NCBI GenBank assembly: GCA_015709695.1 | Contig: CP054183.1 | Location: 2,964,992-3,028,991, forward strand | Length of the DNA: 64,000 bases | Direction: 5' to 3' | Source of the DNA: Gammaproteobacteria bacterium | GTDB taxonomy: Bacteria; Pseudomonadota; Gammaproteobacteria; Steroidobacterales; GCA-2729495 | Shown here: positions 7,933-14,537 of the stretch, in pieces | Position numbering within the stretch: the stretch's first letter is position 1 | How the letters are laid out: each line of letters opens with the position of its first letter | Position numbers and translations under genes: made by a program | The notes under the pieces: model-generated | Told to the model about the DNA's origin: nothing | Databases searched by the model: none | Seen by the model: the letters and a program-made list of their open reading frames with translations, nothing else

Positions 7933-9237
7933 TCAGGAACCGGCCGCAGCCGTGGCGGGCCGATGCCGTCCCGCCGCCATGACGGCCAGCGCGGCCAGCA
8001 TCACCAGGCCGTTGAGGAGGCCGGTGATGACGAACGGGCCGCCGGGCATCCAGGCGTCGAAGACCCAGCCGCCGATCTTGGTGGCAAGCAGGATGCCGAT
8101 CGCCCCGGCGAGTGTGAACATGCCACTCACCACGCCGACCGACTGGCCGCGGGCCTCCTGTCCCAGCAGGGCGGTGGCGGCGAGGATGGCTGCCAGCTGT
8201 CCCATGCCCAGCACGACCGCGGCCGGATAGGCTGCCGGGCCGAGCGGGGTTTCCAGCAGGCCGATCCAGACGTAGCCCAGCATGGCCAGTGCCGTGGCGC
8301 CCACGAGCGCCAGGACACGGTTGATCCGGTCGGTGATCAGGCCCATGACCGGGGCGAACAGCAGTGCCGCGCCTTGCACCGCCCCGAACACGGCCGCCGC
8401 CTGCACCAGCGCGGTGCCCGTGGCCAGGCCGCGGTCCTGTCCCACTTGGGTGATCCACAGCGAGAGGAAGACCACCACGACCACCAGGTCGGTGCGGGCC
8501 ACGAATGCCGCCCCGCAGGCCAGCGCGATGCGCGGGTTGTCGCGGACCGCGGTCAGGCCGAGTTGCAGCCGCTGCGCGAAAGGCAGCTCGCTGGGGCGAG
8601 CCTGGTTGTGCCGCGCCAGGCCAAGCCAGGCGACAGCCGTTGCCAGCACGGAGATCACGGCGGTGATCCAGTAGGCGTAGCGGCCGGCTTCGACCGGCGT
8701 GGCGCCGCCGGCGATGAACCGTGCCGGCAGCGGCGCCAGCGCCACCACGATCAGCAGGATGCCGATGATGCTCAGCATCGCGATGATGCCAACCAGTTTT
8801 CCGCGGCTGTGCTCGGCCGGGTACTCCGCTTGCAGGGCCACCGTCATCACGCCGATGGACGCCATGCCCACCGCGTAGACGACACGGTAGGCGAGCAGTT
8901 CGCCGAAGCTTTCCGCGAGCGGGTAGAGCATGTAGCTCGCGGCCACCAGTGCCAGGCCCAGTGTCAGCACCAGCCGTCGCCCGGCGCGGTCGGACCAGGC
9001 GCCCATGAGACCCGACAGCGCGATCAGCACGACCTCGGTCCAGAAGGCCAGGTCCCCGCTCGCCACGCCCTGGCGATCGCGGGCGATGCCCAGGTGCTCC
9101 GTGAGGATGAACGGCTGCGCGAAATTGATGTAGGGCACCATGATGCCGAGGAAAAACATCGTCGCCACCAGGGTGAGCACATTGCCCGGGGTGATGCCGG
9201 GGGCGAGCTGGATCGGCCCGAGGCGGTCTACTGCCAT
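7933..9237 (-). CDS. MFS transporter
   Basis: The 434-residue protein has about twelve hydrophobic segments and the MFS loop motif SDRAGRRLVL near residue 82, with a second related loop (ITDRINRVLAL) after helix 8. It should be an inner-membrane secondary transporter. The first helix contains ATMFFLGIMVPYINF. The substrate is unknown. Its start overlaps the end of the upstream NAD(P)-binding protein gene by ten bases, so the two are likely one transcript. With the FAD oxidase further upstream, the three genes could move and oxidise the same compound. Confidence 0.85.
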   Translation of the reverse strand: MAVDRLGPIQLAPGITPGNVLTLVATMFFLGIMVPYINFAQPFILTEHLGIARDRQGVASGDLAFWTEVVLIALSGLMGAWSDRAGRRLVLTLGLALVAASYMLYPLAESFGELLAYRVVYAVGMASIGVMTVALQAEYPAEHSRGKLVGIIAMLSIIGILLIVVALAPLPARFIAGGATPVEAGRYAYWITAVISVLATAVAWLGLARHNQARPSELPFAQRLQLGLTAVRDNPRIALACGAAFVARTDLVVVVVFLSLWITQVGQDRGLATGTALVQAAAVFGAVQGAALLFAPVMGLITDRINRVLALVGATALAMLGYVWIGLLETPLGPAAYPAAVVLGMGQLAAILAATALLGQEARGQSVGVVSGMFTLAGAIGILLATKIGGWVFDAWMPGGPFVITGLLNGLVMLAALAVMAAGRHRPATAAAGS

Positions 9238-10019
9238 GGAGTGCGGATGCCAGGGTCCATGGCGGCCAGCGTCAGTCCGATCGTACGCGGATCATCGAGT
9301 GTGGCGAGGATGAGCCGGGCAAGATCGGCGCGGTGGATGAAGCCGAAGGCGTTGCGGTCCTCGCTCAGCAGGCCCTGCCCGGTCGGGGCCTTGCCGGGAC
9401 CGCGCAGGCCGCCCGGACGGATGATCGTGTAGTCGAGGCCGCTGGCCCGCAGGTGGTCTTCGGCCTGGGTCCTGAGGGGCAGGCTCCGCCGCAGCACGAA
9501 GCGCGTGATGAGATTGACCGCGGGATAGCTGTCGCCGGCGCCGATGGTCGTGACCAGGATCATGCGGCGCACGCCGGCCGCCCGGGTGGCATCGATGATG
9601 TTGCGGTTGCCGAGGAAATCGGGGGATGGCTCGCAGCGCAGGCAGCCGATGGTGCTGATCACGGCCTGGTAGTCCGCGCTGCGCAACGCGGCCGCCACCG
9701 AGCTGGCGTCGAGGGCGTCGGCCACGACGAAGCTGACGCCAAGCGGGACGAGCGCGCTGCGATCGGAGCTGGCGCGCACCGCCGCGGTCACCGGCTGCCC
9801 GCGGGCACGCAGCGCTTTCGCCAGTTCCACGCCGAGCCCGCCGGAGGCGCCAAAGACCAGCACCGGCCGCGGATCCCGCGCCTGCGCGGCGGCGGGCGCC
9901 AGCTCCAGCACCGTGGCTGGCTGGCGCGCGCGCACGGTCAGCGCCAGGCCGCCGACCGCCAGCACCAGCAGCAGCACGAGGCCGCCGATGATCTTCAGCA
10001 ACCGCTTCACGATGTGCAT
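9228..10019 (-). CDS. Membrane-anchored NAD(P)-binding (NmrA/SDR-type) protein
   Basis: The 263-residue product has one N-terminal membrane helix (about residues 8-28, IIGGLVLLLVLAVGGLALTV). An atypical short-chain dehydrogenase / NmrA-like Rossmann domain follows. The nucleotide-binding motif is VLVFGASGGLGVELAKAL around residues 53-70, with VVADALD at the third strand and LDYTIIRPGGLRG later. A classical YxxxK pair is not evident, so it may be a redox sensor or non-catalytic binder rather than a dehydrogenase. The ATG at 10019 starts the membrane anchor; an in-frame ATG seven codons earlier is possible. Confidence 0.75.
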   Translation of the reverse strand: MHIVKRLLKIIGGLVLLLVLAVGGLALTVRARQPATVLELAPAAAQARDPRPVLVFGASGGLGVELAKALRARGQPVTAAVRASSDRSALVPLGVSFVVADALDASSVAAALRSADYQAVISTIGCLRCEPSPDFLGNRNIIDATRAAGVRRMILVTTIGAGDSYPAVNLITRFVLRRSLPLRTQAEDHLRASGLDYTIIRPGGLRGPGKAPTGQGLLSEDRNAFGFIHRADLARLILATLDDPRTIGLTLAAMDPGIRTPWQ

Positions 10020-10109
10020 GGTCGTCCCCGTCCAGGTCACGAGCCCGATGAACTGTAACCCGAAACTCCGCGTCCGGCATCCCCGGCGCCCGGCGCACGA
10101 TGGTATGGG

Positions 10110-11699
10110 TCAGCGGTGGCGTTGCGAGGCCAGCACGCCCGGGTTCATCAGGCCCCGGGGATCGAGTGCAGCCTTCAGCGAATCGAGCAGTGCCCGCGTC
10201 TCCGGCGCCAGGTTGTCGTAGTAGCGGTAGGTGCGCCCGATCTGGTTGGAAGCGACGCCGAGCTCATCGAACAGGTCCAGCGTGCGTTCGCGCAACTCGG
10301 CCACCAGTGCCGCGCCGGCGGGATTGGGTGTATCCGGCGGCAGCCCGGAGAGGAATGCCGGGTCGGCAACCGCCCTGTGCAGCGGCAGCCAGCGGTCGGG
10401 CCAGTGGAAGACCGCCTCGAAGCTGAAGGCATGGGTGTTCATGGCGGACAGCAGGATCGAATGCGTCACCCGGGCCGCCGCCATGCGCTCGCGGTGGCCG
10501 GCGACGAGCGCGTCGAACCGCTCGATGATCTGCCGCGCATCGCCATGCCGCAGCTTGGCGTTGAGGGCCAGCCAGCGCTCGCCCCGCGGGCCGAGCACGC
10601 CGTTGAGGTTGTCGAAGGGCGCGGCCCGGATGCCCATGGGGATGGAGCAGGGGATCTCCTGTCCCCCATGCCGGGCAAGCAGGCTGGCGCACTGTTCCAG
10701 GTCCGCCGCCAGCGCGGCCGCCGACCGGCCGGCAGCGACGAGGTGCAGCGAATACCAGCCCTCGGGTACCAGCTGCTTGCCGGCCATGACCACCTTCGCC
10801 CCGGCCCGCAACCCGGCGATGATGCTGCCCTGGCCGGTGACGATGCCGCGCAGCCGGCGCAGGTCGCTGCCGAGGTTGCTGGCCGCCATGCCTCGGGCCG
10901 TGGTCGCCGGGTCGAACACGTAGGCCTCTTCGCTGGCCCCGCTGCGGCCGATGTCGGAGAGCGCGGCGGCAGCGCTCCACACGTCAGGGAAGGCCCAGGA
11001 GAGGAAACCGGTGTGCGCCGGCCGTTCGATCAGCCGGAACGTGGCTTCCGTCTTGATGCCGAACGCGCCCCCATCGTGGAGGAACAACCCGGTGTAGTCC
11101 GGCCCGTGGGTGCGATAGAACGGTTTGCCATGATGGAACGCGGCCTGGCCGGTCCGCAGGATCCGGCCGTCGGCACAGACGACCTCGAGGTCGAGGACGT
11201 TGTCCGCGGCCGCGCCGTAGCGGGCCGTGCCAAAGAACAGCGCGCCGCCGGACAGTCCGCCACCCACCGTGGCCCGGCGCCCGGAAAAGGTGCCGAAATA
11301 GGGCAGCCGCAGCCCGTGGGGAGCCAGCGCCTGGTCGATGCTTTCCCAGGTGGTACCGCTGCGCACGGTGAGGACCATACCGCCGGCATCGAGTTCGACG
11401 ATGCCGGCCAGGTCGCTCGTGTCGACGACTACCGAGCGTGCAGTGCCGGGGACATGGCCGCCGGTGTAGGAGAGGCCGCCGCCGCGAGGACAGATGGCGT
11501 AGCCGGCACGGGTCGCCGCTGTCACCGCGGCCGCCAGCGAGGCGGCATCGGCCGGGCGGATGGCCACGGCACAGGTCGTGCCCTCGGCATAGAGGTCACT
11601 GCTGAGCAACGCCCGCTCCGTCGGGTCGGTGATCACACGCGCGTGCCCCACGCATGCCGCCAGGGTGCCGACGATGTCCGCTGATTCCGCTCGGTCCAT
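10110..11699 (-). CDS. FAD-linked oxidase (PCMH/VAO superfamily)
   Basis: The protein is 529 residues, typical of VAO-type flavoproteins. The FAD-binding PCMH domain spans about residues 40-220, with CPRGGGLSYTGGHVPG, GRRATVGGGLSGGALFFG and FLHDGGAFGIKTEATFRL. The substrate domain ends with LDPRGLMNPGVL, the usual C-terminal signature of glycolate/lactate/vanillyl-type oxidases. It oxidises a hydroxy acid, phenolic or alcohol substrate with transfer to FAD. No His or Cys for covalent FAD attachment could be confidently placed. It is divergent from the LLM oxidoreductase and lies 90 bases upstream of the NAD(P)-binding protein gene. Confidence 0.85.
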   Translation of the reverse strand: MDRAESADIVGTLAACVGHARVITDPTERALLSSDLYAEGTTCAVAIRPADAASLAAAVTAATRAGYAICPRGGGLSYTGGHVPGTARSVVVDTSDLAGIVELDAGGMVLTVRSGTTWESIDQALAPHGLRLPYFGTFSGRRATVGGGLSGGALFFGTARYGAAADNVLDLEVVCADGRILRTGQAAFHHGKPFYRTHGPDYTGLFLHDGGAFGIKTEATFRLIERPAHTGFLSWAFPDVWSAAAALSDIGRSGASEEAYVFDPATTARGMAASNLGSDLRRLRGIVTGQGSIIAGLRAGAKVVMAGKQLVPEGWYSLHLVAAGRSAAALAADLEQCASLLARHGGQEIPCSIPMGIRAAPFDNLNGVLGPRGERWLALNAKLRHGDARQIIERFDALVAGHRERMAAARVTHSILLSAMNTHAFSFEAVFHWPDRWLPLHRAVADPAFLSGLPPDTPNPAGAALVAELRERTLDLFDELGVASNQIGRTYRYYDNLAPETRALLDSLKAALDPRGLMNPGVLASQRHR

Positions 11700-11822
11700 G
11701 ATGCGCCCAGTCTACTGGAACGGTGGCGGACCACAGCAGGGCCGGCTTGTCCACGGCAGGTGCCGCTGCTAGGGTGGCGAAGCCGGATTCACGGCGTCAC
11801 CCGAGCAAGGACAGGCCGATTC

Positions 11823-12860
11823 ATGCAGATCCACATCATCCTCGAGCCGGACGTCACGGCAAACCAGTTGCGCGAGATCGGCCTGCTTGCGGAAGCGCAG
11901 GGGATCGCCGGCCTGTGGTTGCAGAACTACGCGACAGGTGCCGATCCGTTCATGAACCTGGTGCCGCTGGCACAGGCCTCGAGCCGTATCCGCCTCGGGG
12001 TGGTGATCGTCAGCCCGCAGGAGATGCATCCGCTGAAGATCGCCACATCCCTGCTGACGCTGAACGAGTTGTCGGCTGGCCGGGCCATGGTGACGCTGGG
12101 GCGCGGCGGCGAATGGCTGGGCGTGATCGGTGGCCAGTTCAGTCCCAAGGTGGCGGCCCTGCAGGAGGCGATCACCATCGTGCGGCACGCCGCCCGCGGC
12201 AAGGGCCGGACATGGGCCGGCTTCAGCGTGCCGGGCAAGCACTTTCGTGCGCAGTATTTCCGCACCCCCTGGGTGACCCAGGACCAGCCGGCACTGGTCT
12301 ACGCGGGCGTCACGCGCGACCGCATGCTGGCCATGGGCGCCCAGACCGCCGACGGTGTCATGCTCGCCGACCTGGGCCTGCCGCGGGTGGTGGCCGATCG
12401 CGTGCGCGTGGTGCGCGAGGCGCTGGCCGCCACGGGCCGCCCGGCATCGGAGCTGCGCATCAGCGACTTCGTCGGCTGGCACGTCAAGGAAGATCCGCAG
12501 GCGGTGGCCTACGAGGCGCGGCGTGAGCTGGTGATCCGCGCCTGGCTGGTGCGCGAGTGGCTGGAGCCCTTCCTCACGCCGGAGGAGAACGACCTGGTCC
12601 AGCGCAGCAAGCCGGCCTTCGTCAAGGCATACCGCGAGCGCAAGGGTACGATCGAGGGCGTGCCCGACGAGATCCTGCGCAAGCTGATCGGCGGGCTGAC
12701 CATCACCAGCACCGCCGATCGCATGGAGGAGCCGTTGCAGCGTCTGCAGGATTTCGCCGATGCCGGGCTCGACGAGATCTGCCTGCGGCTGCACGACGAT
12801 CCCGCGGATTCGATCCGCATCATCGGCCGCCACGTCATCCCGCGCTTCGGCGGCGGCTGA
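11823..12860 (+). CDS. LLM-class flavin-dependent oxidoreductase
   Basis: The 345-residue product matches the luciferase-like monooxygenase family. It opens MQIHIILEPDVTANQLREIG, then IAGLWLQNY, IRLGVVIVSP around residue 60, and LSAGRAMVTLGRGGEW. The C-terminal half carries LVYAGVTRDRMLAMGAQTADG and ADAGLDEICLRL. These TIM-barrel enzymes use FMN or F420 with reduced cofactor in monooxygenation or hydride transfer. The ATG at 11823 was chosen over one 21 codons upstream because the conserved first strand begins there. It is convergent with the DoxX gene (20 bases between stops). Confidence 0.87.
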   Translation: MQIHIILEPDVTANQLREIGLLAEAQGIAGLWLQNYATGADPFMNLVPLAQASSRIRLGVVIVSPQEMHPLKIATSLLTLNELSAGRAMVTLGRGGEWLGVIGGQFSPKVAALQEAITIVRHAARGKGRTWAGFSVPGKHFRAQYFRTPWVTQDQPALVYAGVTRDRMLAMGAQTADGVMLADLGLPRVVADRVRVVREALAATGRPASELRISDFVGWHVKEDPQAVAYEARRELVIRAWLVREWLEPFLTPEENDLVQRSKPAFVKAYRERKGTIEGVPDEILRKLIGGLTITSTADRMEEPLQRLQDFADAGLDEICLRLHDDPADSIRIIGRHVIPRFGGG

Positions 12861-12880
12861 CCCGGCCGCGCCCGGGCTAG

Positions 12881-13261
12881 CTAGCGGCCGTTGAGGCTGT
12901 GGCGGCCCGGGCCGAGCAGGGCCAGCGCAAGTGCCGCGAACAGGAACATGCCCTGCAGTTCCAGGGCCCAGCCACCGGCGGGGCCCAGCACCAGCAGGTC
13001 GGCGCGGTGCACCAGCCCGAACGCGAACAGCATGTTGACGGCGATAAGTGCCGCGCCGATCGATGCGTACCATCCCGCGATGACCAGCAGTGGTGCCACC
13101 ACCTCGCCGACGTACACGCCGTAGGCCAGCACGGCCGGCAGTCCCGCGCCGGTCACCATGCCCGTGATCGGGCCGATGCCGGTGCGCAGCTTGTGCAGGC
13201 CATGCAGCAGGATGAGGATTCCCAGCGCCAGGCGCAGGATGAGCTTGCCCCAGTCATTCAT
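12881..13261 (-). CDS. DoxX family membrane protein
   Basis: The 126-residue protein has four membrane helices and the DoxX-like motifs LRLALGILILLHGLHKLRTG and YVGEVVAPLLVIAGWY. DoxX relatives are small inner-membrane proteins associated with quinone or thiosulfate redox chemistry and with oxidative stress complexes; their own activity is poorly defined. A GGGGGATC ribosome site precedes the ATG at 13261. It is the last gene of the molybdoenzyme operon, 77 bases after the DUF454 gene, which suggests it serves electron exchange with the membrane for that operon, though this is inference. Confidence 0.82.
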   Translation of the reverse strand: MNDWGKLILRLALGILILLHGLHKLRTGIGPITGMVTGAGLPAVLAYGVYVGEVVAPLLVIAGWYASIGAALIAVNMLFAFGLVHRADLLVLGPAGGWALELQGMFLFAALALALLGPGRHSLNGR

Positions 13262-13338
13262 GGCGATCCCCCGTCCGATTGATCCAGTCCGTCGCGGGAC
13301 AGCTCCCCGCGCCGCACCAGTATGCAGTCTCGCCGATC

Positions 13339-13692
13339 TCAGTTCGAGGGGCGGCTCCACATCCAGGCGAGCGCGATGGTCACGCAGGCGGCCGGCAGGT
13401 AACGCCACGGGCCGTCGAGCATGAACCAGCCACCGATCGCGCTGGCGGCCAGCGGCAGGGTGGCTGCCTGCTTGGCGAAGCGCGGGATCGCCTGGTGATC
13501 GATCCAGGCGCGAATCGCCGGTCCCGCGGTGGGATGTGCCAGCAGGCGGCGCTCCCACTCTGGATTGGAGCGCGCGAAGAAAATCGCCGCGCCGATCAGG
13601 AACGGCGTGGTCGGCAGCAGCGGCAGCACGGTGCCGACCAGGCCGATGGCAAGGGCCACGACGCCGAGGGTGCGATAAACCGGAGCCCTCAT
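13339..13692 (-). CDS. DUF454 (YbaN-like) membrane protein
   Basis: The 117-residue product is a clear YbaN/DUF454 member. It starts MRAPVYRTLGVVALAIGLVG, continues TVLPLLPTTPFLIGAAIFFARSNP with the conserved PLLPTTPF, and then has EWERRLLAHPTAGPAIRAW. Three to four hydrophobic segments place it in the inner membrane. Function is unknown. Its ATG overlaps the stop of the molybdoenzyme small-subunit gene (ATGA, 13689-13692), so it is translated in coupling with that gene. Confidence 0.87.
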   Translation of the reverse strand: MRAPVYRTLGVVALAIGLVGTVLPLLPTTPFLIGAAIFFARSNPEWERRLLAHPTAGPAIRAWIDHQAIPRFAKQAATLPLAASAIGGWFMLDGPWRYLPAACVTIALAWMWSRPSN

Positions 13693-14537
13693 GCCGCGAG
13701 CTTCATCACCCCCAGGTAGCGGCTCTCCCCGCCAAGGTCGAACTGCAGGGAGAACCGGCCGGCGGCTGCGGTGACATCGACCTGGTAGCCGGTGCTGCCA
13801 GGCTCGAGGCGGTCGATCTTCCATTCACCGAAGGCATCGGTGACCGCACGGCCGATCTCGCGGCCACCCTGGCGGAGCACTACCTCGGCACCCGCGACAC
13901 AGTCCTCGACGCCGGCGGCTTCCTTCACCACGGAGCCGCCAACGAAGCACTTGGTGAAGAGGTGCAGGTTCTTGTAGTAGACGCGCGGTTTCGTGCCGAG
14001 CTCGGGCCTGAGCACCTCGAGGCCTTCCTCGGCCCTGATGCGCTGCATCTCCTCGTCCTCGACCTTGACCGAGCGGAAGACCCCCGACGGACAGCCCTGC
14101 TCGGCGCGGGTCTGTGTCCAGCCGGCATCGAGCAGGTGCGCATCGAATATCCAGGCCTGCGGAATCTGCTTGTCCTCGTTCCAGGAGATCATGCCGTACG
14201 GGCAGGCATCGACGATCTGCTTCTGGCCCTGCGACTTCACCGGGTCGATGATCAGGATACCGTCGGGGCGCCTGGTGACGGCGCCATCCCTCGCGGCCTT
14301 CATGCAGGGCGCATCGTCGCAGTGGTTGCACATCACCGGCATGAAGTGGGCATCGACCATGGGGGCGCTGCCCCGCTCGTGGCGCTTGATCTCCAGCCAG
14401 TTGTGGCCCTGCGCCGGCTGGGCGGCGGCATAACCGGGGAAATCATTGCCGGCATGCTCGTCCTTGACCGCCAGGAAACAGACGCGGCAGTTGTCGCACT
14501 TCGCCACGTCGACGATCATGTTCCACTTCCTAGCCAT
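13689..14537 (-). CDS. Transhydroxylase-like small subunit, ferredoxin fold with missing Fe-S cysteines
   Basis: The 282-residue protein pairs with the molybdenum large subunit encoded immediately upstream. It begins as a ferredoxin-type electron-transfer subunit (VDVAKCDNCRVCFLAVKDEH). Its C-terminal third (EVLRPELGTKPRVYYKNL, then an Ig-like EDCVAGAEVVLRQGG barrel) is characteristic of pyrogallol-phloroglucinol transhydroxylase small subunits. The ferredoxin part keeps Cys14, 17, 20, 70, 73, 78, 112 and 149. The fourth Cys of the first motif is Val24, and the usual KC-x-x-C motif is replaced by PQAWIFDAHLL (residues 126-136). It therefore probably holds fewer clusters than its relatives. 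The start overlaps the large subunit's end by eight bases. Confidence 0.82.
   Translation of the reverse strand: MARKWNMIVDVAKCDNCRVCFLAVKDEHAGNDFPGYAAAQPAQGHNWLEIKRHERGSAPMVDAHFMPVMCNHCDDAPCMKAARDGAVTRRPDGILIIDPVKSQGQKQIVDACPYGMISWNEDKQIPQAWIFDAHLLDAGWTQTRAEQGCPSGVFRSVKVEDEEMQRIRAEEGLEVLRPELGTKPRVYYKNLHLFTKCFVGGSVVKEAAGVEDCVAGAEVVLRQGGREIGRAVTDAFGEWKIDRLEPGSTGYQVDVTAAAGRFSLQFDLGGESRYLGVMKLAA

Noticed and set aside
12861-12885. CCCGG/CCGGG pair and GCTAGCTAGC in the 20-base gap between the LLM and DoxX genes as a terminator
   Set aside because: The stems are short, there is no T run and part lies in the stop codon of the DoxX gene.
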